A stretch of DNA of 10,984 bases from Desulfotomaculaceae bacterium. GTDB taxonomy: Bacteria; Bacillota; Desulfotomaculia; Desulfotomaculales; Pelotomaculaceae. Below, in pieces: positions 1 through 8,300 of the stretch. The notes under the pieces were generated by a model. It saw only the letters and a program-made list of their open reading frames with translations, was not told the DNA's origin and searched no databases. The translations under genes and the position numbers were made by a program. Location: assembly GCA_028704035.1 (NCBI GenBank), contig JAQVLS010000038.1:1-10984 (forward strand). The letters are read 5' to 3'. The first letter of the stretch is position 1. Every line of letters begins with the position of its first letter.

Positions 1-1479
1 CTGCAAGAGCTGAAAGAATTACTGCAGGAAATTCCCCCGGGGACGCTGGAGTTAATGTCCCTGCCGGGCATTGGACCCAAACGGGCCGCCCTGTTCAGAG
101 AAAGGCTCGGCGTCACCAGTCTGGGTGAACTGGCTAAAGTAGCCAAGGCGGGCCGGGTAAGGGGTCTACCGGGCATGGGGAGCAAAAGTGAAAAGGATAT
201 CATTAGGTACATTAAGATGCGCGAAGACCGCAGCCGTCGTGTGCTGCTGGCCACCGCCAGGGTTCTGGCCGAGGAGCTGAAGGGTTACCTGTTGACATTG
301 CCTGGTGTGGTTAATGCAGAAATCGGAGGCAGCGTGCGGCGCTGGCGGGAGACAGTTGGTGACATTGACCTGATTGCTGTGGCGGCTGATCCTGAGCCGG
401 TAATCGCTGCCCTGGAAAAACACCCGCGGGTGAAAGAGGTTTTGGATCGGGGCCCAAACCGTTTAAGACTGCAGACCAAATGGGGTATTGAGATAGACCT
501 GGCAGTAGTTTTGGAGGAACAGTTTACGCTTAATTTGTTTTTCAATACGGGTAGCAGGACGCATATCAGCAGGTTGGAGACCTTTCTGGCGGAACAGGGA
601 ATGGAAATAAAAGTCCCGGCAAACAAGGCTGGTGAAATCTGCTACGATGATCGGGAAATTTACAGTTCGCTGGGCCTGCCTTATATTCCGCCGGAACTGA
701 GGGAGGACCGGGGCGAGGTTGAGGCGGCGTCGCGGAACTTATTGCCCCGTCTGGTAGAGCTGGAGGATATCAAGGGAGATTTGCATATCCACACGGTCTG
801 GAGCGATGGACTCAGTACCATTGAGGAGGTTGTTAAAAGGGCCAGGAAGAAGGGCTACGAATACATCGCGGTGACAGATCACTCCCAGTCTCTCAAAATT
901 GCCAGGGGCCTTTCCCTTGACAAACTTAAAGAACAGCACAGGGAAATCCGGTCTCTGAACAAGCAAATGGATGACTTCACCATCTTAACCGGCATCGAGG
1001 CCGATATTCTGCCTGGGGGCGGAGTGGACTGCCCGGATGAAATTTTAAAAGATACCGAGCTGGTGATCGCCTCGGTACACAGCGCTTTTAAACAGGACCG
1101 GGAAACGATGACAGCCCGGATCATATCGGCTGTCGAGAATAAAAATGTGGATATTATCGGCCACCTGACCGGGCGCCTGCTTACCGGCAGGGAGGGATAT
1201 GCCCTGGACCTGGAGAGGGTGTTGGAGGCATCTGCCAGTTGTGGTACTATATTAGAGATAAACTCTTCGCCCGACCGTCTCGATTTAAACGATGTTAATG
1301 CCCGCAGGGCTAAGGAAAAAGGGATTAAGATGGCGATAAACACTGACGCTCACGACCTTAAGCGGATGGATGAAATGTGCTATGGCGTGTCTGTGGCCCG
1401 GCGAGCCTGGCTGGAGCACGATGACATAGTAAATACCATGCCGGCCGGAAAACTGATTAAATTCCTGCGCAAACGATAG
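1..1479 (+). CDS. polX: DNA polymerase/3'-5' exonuclease PolX (family X polymerase + PHP), 5'-partial
   Basis: Bacterial family X DNA polymerase fused to a PHP phosphoesterase domain; members fill short gaps in base excision repair, and the PHP part gives Mn-dependent 3'-5' exonuclease activity (family knowledge). Numbering visible residues from base 1: helix-hairpin-helix motifs LPGIGPKRA (about 20-28) and GLPGMGSKS, then the polymerase signature GSVRRWRETVGDIDL (from 110) with metal-binding D121 and D123, and a third Asp, D166, in EIDLAVV. The PHP domain follows: DLHIHT with H262 and H264, then VTDHS, GIEADILPGGG, ASVHSAF, GHLTGR and INTDAHD. Nothing essential looks missing downstream. The frame is open from base 1, so the ATG at 55 is internal; full-length relatives are about 570 residues and roughly 80 N-terminal residues lie outside the window. 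mpg follows after 16 bases, suggesting one transcript. In Bacillus subtilis polX lies beside mutS2, partly kept here. Confidence 0.95.
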   Translation: MQELKELLQEIPPGTLELMSLPGIGPKRAALFRERLGVTSLGELAKVAKAGRVRGLPGMGSKSEKDIIRYIKMREDRSRRVLLATARVLAEELKGYLLTLPGVVNAEIGGSVRRWRETVGDIDLIAVAADPEPVIAALEKHPRVKEVLDRGPNRLRLQTKWGIEIDLAVVLEEQFTLNLFFNTGSRTHISRLETFLAEQGMEIKVPANKAGEICYDDREIYSSLGLPYIPPELREDRGEVEAASRNLLPRLVELEDIKGDLHIHTVWSDGLSTIEEVVKRARKKGYEYIAVTDHSQSLKIARGLSLDKLKEQHREIRSLNKQMDDFTILTGIEADILPGGGVDCPDEILKDTELVIASVHSAFKQDRETMTARIISAVENKNVDIIGHLTGRLLTGREGYALDLERVLEASASCGTILEINSSPDRLDLNDVNARRAKEKGIKMAINTDAHDLKRMDEMCYGVSVARRAWLEHDDIVNTMPAGKLIKFLRKR

Positions 1480-1495
1480 AGGACAGGTTTAAAGT

Positions 1496-2110
1496 ATGAC
1501 AGAGGAAAAATTTTCGATAAAAGAACTTGCCTGCGGGGAGAAAATCCTTCCCCGTTCTTTTTACGCCAGGGATACCATTACCGTGGCCCGGGAATTGCTG
1601 GGAAATATCATTGTAAATTATACTCCGGCAGGTATAATTGCCGGCAGAATTGTAGAAACAGAAGCTTACATTCAGGGAGATCCGGCCTGTCACGCCTCTC
1701 GCGGCATGACCCTGCGTAACAAGGCTATGTTTGGGCCACCGGGTCACGCTTATGTCTATTTTATATACGGTATGTATTACTGCTTTAACATGGTCACCGT
1801 CCAAGAAGGAGTGGGGGAGGCAGTACTGCTCAGGGCGCTTGAGCCCTTGGCGGGTTTGCAGATGATGCGCGCCAACCGCAGGCGGGAAAAGATTGTTGAC
1901 CTATGCAGCGGGCCGGCCAAGCTGGTGCAGGCCATGGGAATCACCCGCCATCATAATGGCGCGGATTTAACTGTGAGGCCCCTGGTGCTCCTAAAGGGGA
2001 CGGAACCAAAAGAAAATATCATTACGACAACACGGATCGGTATCAACGAGGTAGAAAAACTACCGCTACGTTTTTACCTGGCAGGGAATATGTATGTGTC
2101 TAGGAAATAA
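1496..2110 (+). CDS. mpg: 3-methyladenine DNA glycosylase (AAG/MPG family)
   Basis: Monofunctional DNA glycosylase that excises alkylated and deaminated purines (3-methyladenine, hypoxanthine) to start base excision repair. The 204-residue protein matches the whole AAG/MPG fold. GRIVETEAY carries the catalytic Glu (E56, equivalent to human E125) and the stacking Tyr (Y58); H66 lies in [20 protein letters not shown] contains Y88, equivalent to the human intercalating-pocket Y159, and N98. VLLRALEP follows (R113), and the C-terminus ends in the usual LRFYLAGN block. The start at 1496 is preceded by an AGAGGA stretch about 12 bases upstream, rather far, and a weaker AGG closer in; the N-terminal ~15 residues are not conserved, so the start is the least certain part. 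It begins 16 bases after polX and probably shares its message; a glycosylase beside a gap-filling polymerase is a sensible repair pair. No terminator hairpin with a T-tract was seen behind it; an interspersed repeat follows. Confidence 0.95.
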   Translation: MTEEKFSIKELACGEKILPRSFYARDTITVARELLGNIIVNYTPAGIIAGRIVETEAYIQGDPACHASRGMTLRNKAMFGPPGHAYVYFIYGMYYCFNMVTVQEGVGEAVLLRALEPLAGLQMMRANRRREKIVDLCSGPAKLVQAMGITRHHNGADLTVRPLVLLKGTEPKENIITTTRIGINEVEKLPLRFYLAGNMYVSRK

Positions 2111-2121
2111 TCCCTGCTGCA

Positions 2122-2223
2122 TATCGTTGCATGATACCAGACAGAGGAATGGGGACACACCTCCTCTTTTGGGCATTCCTTTGTGGTAGGAGGTATGTCC
2201 CCGATCGGGATGGGTTGGAGAAT
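2122..2223 (+). repeat. Interspersed hairpin repeat, copy 1
   Basis: About 102 bp between mpg and the NIF3-like gene. The core is a long imperfect inverted repeat: GGGGACACACCTCCT at 2151-2165 against AGGAGGTATGTCCCC at 2188-2202, 14 of 15 positions pairing, with a 22-base loop. The left flank TGATACCAGACAGAGGAATG (2132-2151) matches copy 3 with one difference, and the right flank GATCGGGATGGGTTGGAGAAT matches copy 2 without gaps. The same C/A mismatch inside the stem is present in all three copies, so it was inherited with the element rather than arising locally. No open reading frame. It resembles REP-type palindromic elements, but no transposase is in the window to confirm this. Confidence 0.85.
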
Positions 2224-2255
2224 GAACACGGTTTAAGCATGAAAGGAGAAGTTGG

Positions 2256-3212
2256 ATGAAGTTAGGTGAAATTTACAGGCTGGCAATTGAGAAAGGAATG
2301 GGGAAGGATCCCCGTTCAAAGGCCGCGGTGGAAAAGCTTCTGGAGAAAGAGAACAAGCTGTACAATGAAATGAAGGATGAAGAGAAAAAAGAATACGATC
2401 AGGATAAGCTGTTCAACCCTTACGGCGATTCGAGGATTCTTTTCGGCGACCCCGATCTTGAGGTAGCAAGAGTGCTGGCCGGTATTGACATGGAAACAGG
2501 GGAGGTCCTGCTGGCTGACCGGATCTCCGGACGGGGCCCAAAAATTGATCTGATCATTGCCCACCACCCCGAGGGCAAGGCCTTGTCAGCGCTTTACCAG
2601 GTAATGCGGCTGCAGGAGGACGTTCTGGCCAAATTTGGCATCCCGATCAACGTGGCCGAGGGCATTCTGGCTTCCCGGATCAATGAGGTAAAATTAAACC
2701 TGATGCCCCTGAACCACAACCGGGCGGTTGACGCCGCCAGGCTGCTGGACATCCCGCTAATGTGCGTGCACACGCCTGCAGACAATCTAGTCAATGATTT
2801 TATTCAAAGTTTAATGGACGAAAAGAAACCGGAAACTTTAAACGATGTGGTGCAGCTGTTAAAGAGCATTCCCGAATACGCGGAAGCGATAAATTACAAT
2901 GCCGGTCCCGCCATTGTCATCGGGAGTAAAGATAAGCGGGCCGGCAGGGTCATGGTCGATATGACCGGGGGAACCAGCGGTTCTGAGGATGCCTATGCCA
3001 AACTGTCGGCAGCCGGTGTCGGTACACTGATTGTGATGCACATCGGAGAGAAGCACCGCAAGGAAGCAGAAAAAAACCATGTGAATGTGATTATCGCCGG
3101 ACATATGGCCAGCGATTCGCTGGGTTTAAACTTGTTTCTTGATGAAATAGTACGCCGGGGAGTAGAGGTAATACCCTGCGCCGGGCTTTTAAGGTATGAA
3201 CGGAAGGAGTAG
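2256..3212 (+). CDS. NIF3-like (NGG1p-interacting factor 3) family protein
   Basis: Member of the NIF3/DUF34 family, conserved dinuclear-metal proteins of uncertain biochemical role. It is 318 residues with an ATG start behind a good ribosome binding site (AAGGAG, 7-base spacing). A charged, helical N-terminal extension (about 1-60, Lys/Glu-rich) is followed by the NIF3 core: IIAHHPEG (H103, H104), CVHTPADN (H172, D176), and near the end VMHIGEKH (H262, E265) and AGHMASD (H283, D287). These His and acidic residues sit where the family binds its two metals; the last motif has Asp where many members have Glu. It ends 7 bases before the preferred U32 start, and that gene's ribosome binding site lies inside its last codons, so the two are probably translationally coupled. 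Database names such as GTP cyclohydrolase type 2 should not be transferred; the function is unknown. Confidence 0.85.
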   Translation: MKLGEIYRLAIEKGMGKDPRSKAAVEKLLEKENKLYNEMKDEEKKEYDQDKLFNPYGDSRILFGDPDLEVARVLAGIDMETGEVLLADRISGRGPKIDLIIAHHPEGKALSALYQVMRLQEDVLAKFGIPINVAEGILASRINEVKLNLMPLNHNRAVDAARLLDIPLMCVHTPADNLVNDFIQSLMDEKKPETLNDVVQLLKSIPEYAEAINYNAGPAIVIGSKDKRAGRVMVDMTGGTSGSEDAYAKLSAAGVGTLIVMHIGEKHRKEAEKNHVNVIIAGHMASDSLGLNLFLDEIVRRGVEVIPCAGLLRYERKE

Positions 3213-3219
3213 CTTTTTA

Positions 3220-5736
3220 ATGTCCCGTAAACCGGAATTGCTGGCGCCGGCCGGCAGTTGGGAGTCCCTGGTGGCGGCTGTGGAAAACGGGGCGGACTCC
3301 GTCTACCTGGGCGGCAAAAATTTTAACGCCAGGCATTCAGCCAATAACTTTGAAGACCGTGAAATTGTAAGGGCGGTAGAGTATGCCCACGTCAGGGGAG
3401 CTAGGGTCTATATAACAGTCAATATCCTGCTGGACGACCTGGAATTGCCGGAGGCGCTGGAATTTCTTCATTTTCTGCAGCGCAACGGCGCTGATGGAGT
3501 AATTATCCAGGACCTGGGCCTTTTAAGGCTGGCCAGGCAAGCCATTCCCGAACTGCCGCTGCACGCCAGCACCCAGATGACCGTACATAACCTGCCCGCA
3601 GCACTGGCGTTAAAAGAAGCCGGGGTAAGCCGTATCGTGCTGGCCAGGGAACTATCCCTGGAGGCGGCTGAAGGGATCGTTCGGGAATCCGGGGTTGAAA
3701 TCGAAGTATTCATTCACGGCGCCCTTTGTGTTTGTTACTCCGGCCAGTGCCTGATGTCAAGCATGATTGGTGGACGGAGCGGGAACAGGGGCCGCTGCGC
3801 CCAGCCCTGCCGACTGCCGTACGTTTTGGTGGACCGGCACGGCCGGGCTCTGGCTGATCCGGGCAGTGTCGGCAAATACCTCTTGAGCCCGCGGGACCTG
3901 AATATGAGCAAAAACCTGCCGGACCTGGTCCGCTCAGGTATTACGTCGTGCAAAATTGAAGGCCGGATGAAAAGGCCGGAATACGTGGCCACTGTGGTCA
4001 GAGTTTATCGTAGCCTGCTGGACAGGGCTGCCGCAGGCGGTGATTTTACCGTTGCGCCGGACGAGGCCAGGGAGCTTGCCCAAATTTTTAACCGGGATTT
4101 TACAACCGGCTATTTTTATGGGCGGCCGGGCCCGGACATGATGAGTTATAAGCGACCCAACAACCGGGGCCTTTTCCTAGGCCGGGTCAAAGGTTTTAAT
4201 AAAACGCTCCGCCTGGCGGAAATATCTCTGGAAGAATCGCTGCGGGTAGGGGACGGCATCGAGGTCTGGGTGACCGAGGGTGGCCGGAAAGCCGGGGAGG
4301 TAAACCGCATGTTTATAGGAAGCCGGCCTGTGGACCACGCGACGGCAGGGGCTATCGTGCAGCTTGACATTCCCGGGCGGGTTTTCCCGGGTGATCGTGT
4401 TTTTAAAACACACGACGCCGCCCTGGTCGAGAAAGCCAGGAACAGTTTTGCATCTCCCAGGAAACAAAAAAAGATTCCCCTTGTCTTCAGAGTATGCGCC
4501 AGGCTGGGAGAGCCTCTTAAAATAGAAGTTGAGGACAGCAGCGGCAATACCGGGGGAGCCTTATCTGCCAACCCCGCCCAGGAGGCCCTGAACCGCCCGC
4601 TGACATATGAATACCTTTGGAAACAGCTTTCACGGCTGGGAAACACACCTTTTGCCATGTCCGAGCTGGAGCTGGATTTAGCAGGCGATTTAATGGTACC
4701 GGTCAGCGACATTAATGAAACCAGGAGGATCGCTATTTCCCGCATCGAGAAAAAAAGGGCAGGTGTTTTCGGACACAAACCAGTGGCGGAAGAGGTTTTT
4801 CGCCGCCGACTGGCTGCTGCCGCTGCCGGGTTCACTGCAGCGGCCGTTAAAAAAAGGCCTGAGTTATCCGTGACGGTGACGGATCTAGCCTCCCTTAAGG
4901 CTGCTGTTGAAGCGGGGGCCGGGCTGGTATACTTTGGCGGAGAGCAGTTTCATTCCAAGTGCGCCCTGACAACGGGGCATATTTTAAAAGCAAGCGAAAT
5001 CTGTGCTGCAGCCGGTGTCAGTTTTGTCCTTTCTTCCTCCCGCATTTTACAGGATAAAGATATAGATAAATTTTGCCGTCTCCTGGAGGAGGTTTCCAAG
5101 GGACATCTGGATGGGGTCCAGGCCGGAAACCTGAGCCTGATCAGAAAGATGCGGGAAATTACTGATAAACCTGTTTATGCTGATTTTCCACTGAATATCT
5201 TCAATCACGAAAGCGCAATTTTATTAAAAGAGGCCGGTGTGAGCCAGGTTACCCTGTCCCCGGAACTGACCATGGAGCAGATCAGGGCTATGGTTCCTTC
5301 TCTGCCGGTGCCGGCAGAGGTAATTGTGCACGGCGCGCTGCCCCTGATGGTTTCAGAATACTGCGCCGCCGGCAGCCTGCTGGGAGGCGCAAAGCCCGGG
5401 AGCTGCTCCGGACCATGCCGGGACGCCCAATGGGGCTTAAAAGACCGAAAAGGCGTCGTATTTCCGGTCGAACAGGACCAGTACTGCCGCATGCATATAT
5501 TTAACTCAAAAGACATGTGTCTGATTGATGACGTTGAAGTGATTGCCTGCGCCGGCCTGGCCGCGCTGCGCATCGAGGCCAGGCGCGAGGGACAGGATTA
5601 TGTGCGGGATGCTGTCAGGGCTTACCGTACAGCCCTGGATACCCCCGGCCAAAATATCTTCCAGCTGAAAGAAATCCTGGCTGGGCACAGCCCCCAGGGG
5701 TTCACAAAAGGGCATTACTACCGGGGGATAGTATAA
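3220..5736 (+). CDS. Tandem U32-family protein (peptidase U32 / RlhA-like, with DUF3656)
   Basis: U32 family protein of 838 residues. The family was named for collagenase-type peptidases, but characterised members RlhA, TrhP and UbiU/V act in RNA or ubiquinone hydroxylation, the UbiU/V pair with Fe-S clusters; which applies here is unknown. The first U32 module (about 1-300) has LLAPAGSW, then EVFIHGALCVCYSGQC with E162, H166, C170, C172 and C177, then RSGNRGRCAQPCR with C193 and C197, then SCKIEGRMKRPEYV. A DUF3656-like middle (about 385-510) follows. A second, divergent U32 module (about 546-806) repeats the order: VIVHGAL (H704), C715, SCSGPC (C729, C733) and LRIEARREGQDYV. The second copy keeps counterparts of C177, C193 and C197 but has P708 and M710 where the first has C170 and C172. 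The ATG at 3220 is chosen over 3196 because GGAAGGAG lies at 3202-3209, ten bases before it. Downstream is a repeat-rich gap. Confidence 0.9.
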   Translation: MSRKPELLAPAGSWESLVAAVENGADSVYLGGKNFNARHSANNFEDREIVRAVEYAHVRGARVYITVNILLDDLELPEALEFLHFLQRNGADGVIIQDLGLLRLARQAIPELPLHASTQMTVHNLPAALALKEAGVSRIVLARELSLEAAEGIVRESGVEIEVFIHGALCVCYSGQCLMSSMIGGRSGNRGRCAQPCRLPYVLVDRHGRALADPGSVGKYLLSPRDLNMSKNLPDLVRSGITSCKIEGRMKRPEYVATVVRVYRSLLDRAAAGGDFTVAPDEARELAQIFNRDFTTGYFYGRPGPDMMSYKRPNNRGLFLGRVKGFNKTLRLAEISLEESLRVGDGIEVWVTEGGRKAGEVNRMFIGSRPVDHATAGAIVQLDIPGRVFPGDRVFKTHDAALVEKARNSFASPRKQKKIPLVFRVCARLGEPLKIEVEDSSGNTGGALSANPAQEALNRPLTYEYLWKQLSRLGNTPFAMSELELDLAGDLMVPVSDINETRRIAISRIEKKRAGVFGHKPVAEEVFRRRLAAAAAGFTAAAVKKRPELSVTVTDLASLKAAVEAGAGLVYFGGEQFHSKCALTTGHILKASEICAAAGVSFVLSSSRILQDKDIDKFCRLLEEVSKGHLDGVQAGNLSLIRKMREITDKPVYADFPLNIFNHESAILLKEAGVSQVTLSPELTMEQIRAMVPSLPVPAEVIVHGALPLMVSEYCAAGSLLGGAKPGSCSGPCRDAQWGLKDRKGVVFPVEQDQYCRMHIFNSKDMCLIDDVEVIACAGLAALRIEARREGQDYVRDAVRAYRTALDTPGQNIFQLKEILAGHSPQGFTKGHYYRGIV

Positions 5737-5745
5737 TCGCGGTAT

Positions 5746-5760
5746 GGTGACACACCTCTG
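5746..5760 (+). repeat. Half copy of the hairpin repeat arm
   Basis: GGTGACACACCTCTG, nine bases after the U32 stop codon, closely matches the left arm of copy 2 (GGGAACACACCTCTG at 5804-5818), including the distal CTCTG. No right arm is present, so it looks like a decayed fragment or a partial duplication of the element 58 bases downstream. Confidence 0.55.
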
Positions 5761-5774
5761 ATTATAGCAACTTT

Positions 5775-5875
5775 TATCGTTGCCTGTTACGAGACATAGG
5801 AATGGGAACACACCTCTGTTTGGGGTCGGGCTTTGTAGCTGAGGTATGTCCCCCGATCGGAATGGCTGGGAGAAT
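5775..5875 (+). repeat. Interspersed hairpin repeat, copy 2
   Basis: About 101 bp in the gap between the U32 gene and mutS2, aligning with copy 1 from TATCGTTGC at the left to GGAGAAT at the right. The hairpin arms are GGGAACACACCTC (5804-5816) and GAGGTATGTCCC (5841-5852), with the family's C/A mismatch plus one further mismatch near the base. The loop differs fully from the other copies. An ATG inside the left arm (5802) opens a frame that runs into mutS2 and can mislead start prediction. It occupies most of the mutS2 leader. Confidence 0.8.
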
Positions 5876-5891
5876 ACCAGGAAGGTTATCT

Positions 5892-8255
5892 ATGGAAGAA
5901 AAGAACTTGAAAAGACTCGAGTATTATAAAGTGCTGGAGCAGCTGGCCGCTTTCGCCGGCTCGCCGCTGGGCAAAGAGCGGGCTCTTGCTCTTAGGCCTG
6001 TCGATGACCCCGTCGTAATCCTCAGGTGGCAGGACGAGGTCAGTGAAGGACGAAAGCTCCTGCGGCTGGAGCCAACCGCAGAAATGGGCGGCTGGAAAGA
6101 CATCCGGCAGCAGCTGCAGCGGGCCGGCCGGGGGGCCGTCCTGGAGCCAGAAGAGCTGATCGCCGTGGCGGATACGCTTACAGCGGGAAGGATTATAAAA
6201 AGCTTCCTTGCTGAAAGACAGGAAATCTATCCTTTGCTGCACGGGCATGCTTTTTTTATTACGCCCCTGCTGGACCTGGAAAAAAGGATCGAAAACGCCA
6301 TTTTGCCTGGCGGCGAGATCGCCAATCACGCTTCGCCGGTACTGGCGCAAACACGCAGAAAGCTGGCCGGCGCCCAGCTCAGTATTAAAAATTATCTGGA
6401 AAACATGATCCGCTCCCCCAATTACCAGAAATACCTGCAGGATTCCATCGTGACCATCAGGGAAGGGCGCTATGTGGTGCCGGTGAAAATTGAGTACCGT
6501 GCCCAGGTGCCGGGGATCATCCATGACCAGTCTGCCAGCGGCGCCACCTTATTTGTCGAACCGATGGCCGTGGTGGATAAGAACAACGAGCTCAGGCGTC
6601 TGGTTGTAGCGGAAAAACAGGAGATCCAGCGGATCCTGGCTGCCCTGTCGGAGGGAGTGGCACAGAACCTGGAAGGAATTAAAACCAGCCTGAGCACCCT
6701 GGGCGAGCTGGATTTCATCATGGCCAGGGCCAGGTACAGCCAGCGCCTGGACGCCTGGGCGCCAATCCTGGCGGATGAAGCAGTTTTGGACATCAGGCAG
6801 GGCCGGCACCCCCTGCTGAAAGGGGACGTCGTCCCGGTAAGCATCCGTTTGGGTGAGGATTTCGATACGCTGATCATCACCGGGCCCAACACCGGCGGCA
6901 AGACGGTTACTTTAAAAACAGCCGGCCTGTTTGCTTTAATGGCCCAGTCCGGACTGCATCTACCTGCAGGTGAAAATACACGGCTGGGGGTTTTTCAGCG
7001 GGTCTTCACGGATATAGGAGATGAACAGAGCATCGAACAGTCACTGAGTACTTTTTCCTCCCATATGACCAATATTGTGGAAATTGTCAGCCAGTCCGGC
7101 CTGGACTGCCTGGTGCTTTTAGACGAACTGGGCGCCGGCACCGATCCTGTGGAAGGCGCCGCTTTGGCCCAATCCATCCTGGAAAAGCTGCATGGAGCCG
7201 GCGCCAGGACTATTGCCACCACCCATTACAGCGAACTGAAGAACTTTGCCTATGCCCGCGCGCGGGTGGAAAACGCCAGCGTGGAGTTTGACCGGGCCAC
7301 CTTGCGGCCTACCTACCGGCTGCTCATCGGCAAACCTGGCCGCAGCAACGCTTTTGAAATCGCCTTGCGGCTGGGACTGCCGGCCGGGCTGATCGAAAGG
7401 GCCAGAGATTTTTTATCTGTGGAACAGGTGCAATTTGAAGAACTGGTGAGCAACCTGGAAAAAGCCCAGCAGGAGGCTGAAACCGACCGGGCGGCAGCCG
7501 CCAAACTGGCCGACGAAGCAAGGGCGATTAAGGAAAAACATGAAGAACTGACGGCGGAGCTGGCCCAGAGGCGTGAGGAAATCCTGTCCAAAGCCGGGGA
7601 AGAGGCCAGGGCACTGGTAAAATCGGCGAAAATGGAGGCCGAATCGGCGGTTAAAGAACTCAGGGAAAAAATAGCTGCAGAGTCAACCCGGGCCCGGGAG
7701 AATGCGATCAAGGCCGCCAGGGACAAATTCGGCCGGCTGCAGCATAAAGTAAGCCGCGCTGTTCCCGAAAAGGTTATTGCCGGGCAGGTACCTACCGTGC
7801 TGCTTGCCGGGCAGGAGGTACTGCTGCCCAAGTTTAACCAGCGGGGCTACGTTATTGAACCCCCCGGCGCGGGAGAAAAAGAAGTGCAGGTGCAGGTCGG
7901 CATTATTAAAATGAACGTTCCGGTAAAAGACCTGCGCATGGTGGAACAGCCCAAAATCGGCGGGGGACGGAGCGAAGTGGCGGGCATGCTTTTAGATAAG
8001 ACGCGGGATATATCTGTTGAGCTGGACTTAAGGGGTCAGTATGCGGAAGAAGCGATGCTGACGGTGGAAAAATACCTGGACGACGCTTACCTGGCCGGCC
8101 TGCCCCGGGTAAGCCTGATCCACGGTAAAGGTACCGGCTCGCTGCGTACGGCCGTGCACAGGCTGTTAAAAGGGCACCACTGGGTAAAATCCTTTCGCCT
8201 GGGTGAACACGGTGAAGGCGGATACGGCGTGACCATCGTAGAATTGGCTAAGTAG
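5892..8255 (+). CDS. mutS2: Endonuclease MutS2 (MutS-type ATPase with C-terminal Smr domain)
   Basis: MutS2 is a MutS-like dimeric ATPase without mismatch-recognition domains; in different bacteria it suppresses homologous recombination or, as in Bacillus subtilis, splits collided ribosomes. From ATG 5892 the protein has 787 residues, the usual family length, beginning MEEKNLKRLEYYKVLEQL as relatives do. Core and lever domains occupy about 1-300. Walker A is GPNTGGKT (331-338), then SLSTFSSHM, Walker B LVLLDELGAG (407-416, with D411 and E412) and ATTHYSELK. A long Ala/Glu/Lys-rich coiled coil spans about 513-618. The Smr nuclease domain closes the protein with LDLRGQ (711-716) and HGKGTG (744-749). 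The upstream in-frame ATG at 5802 is rejected because it lies in a repeat and adds 30 unconserved residues; GGAAGG sits 6 bases before 5892. Direct repeats bracket the gene. Transcription from the left may end at the terminator at 8410-8444. Confidence 0.96.
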   Translation: MEEKNLKRLEYYKVLEQLAAFAGSPLGKERALALRPVDDPVVILRWQDEVSEGRKLLRLEPTAEMGGWKDIRQQLQRAGRGAVLEPEELIAVADTLTAGRIIKSFLAERQEIYPLLHGHAFFITPLLDLEKRIENAILPGGEIANHASPVLAQTRRKLAGAQLSIKNYLENMIRSPNYQKYLQDSIVTIREGRYVVPVKIEYRAQVPGIIHDQSASGATLFVEPMAVVDKNNELRRLVVAEKQEIQRILAALSEGVAQNLEGIKTSLSTLGELDFIMARARYSQRLDAWAPILADEAVLDIRQGRHPLLKGDVVPVSIRLGEDFDTLIITGPNTGGKTVTLKTAGLFALMAQSGLHLPAGENTRLGVFQRVFTDIGDEQSIEQSLSTFSSHMTNIVEIVSQSGLDCLVLLDELGAGTDPVEGAALAQSILEKLHGAGARTIATTHYSELKNFAYARARVENASVEFDRATLRPTYRLLIGKPGRSNAFEIALRLGLPAGLIERARDFLSVEQVQFEELVSNLEKAQQEAETDRAAAAKLADEARAIKEKHEELTAELAQRREEILSKAGEEARALVKSAKMEAESAVKELREKIAAESTRARENAIKAARDKFGRLQHKVSRAVPEKVIAGQVPTVLLAGQEVLLPKFNQRGYVIEPPGAGEKEVQVQVGIIKMNVPVKDLRMVEQPKIGGGRSEVAGMLLDKTRDISVELDLRGQYAEEAMLTVEKYLDDAYLAGLPRVSLIHGKGTGSLRTAVHRLLKGHHWVKSFRLGEHGEGGYGVTIVELAK

Positions 8256-8300
8256 TGTCAGAGGTATGAAAGTTTTTGACGCTGACAAAACGTCAGTTGC

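Noticed and set aside
55..57. ATG as the start of polX
   Set aside because: The frame is open to base 1 and the upstream residues fit the PolX N-terminal domain; the gene is truncated by the window edge.
3196..3198. ATG as the start of the U32 gene
   Set aside because: It lacks a ribosome site at a proper distance, overlaps the NIF3-like gene and adds eight unconserved residues; 3220 has GGAAGGAG upstream and begins just before the conserved LLAPAGSW.
4146..4835. Long antisense frame opposite the U32 gene, and similar long antisense frames opposite polX and mutS2
   Set aside because: No recognisable protein, no ribosome site and low-complexity Ser/Arg/Pro composition; these are shadows of GC-rich coding on the other strand.
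5732..5737. TATAAT at the end of the U32 gene as a -10 box for mutS2
   Set aside because: The hexamer is perfect, but no acceptable -35 lies 16-18 bases upstream and it overlaps coding sequence; it may be chance.
8282..8296. CTGAC / GTCAG hairpin just behind mutS2 as a terminator
   Set aside because: Only five base pairs and no T-tract; the 16-bp hairpin at 8410-8444 is a far better terminator.
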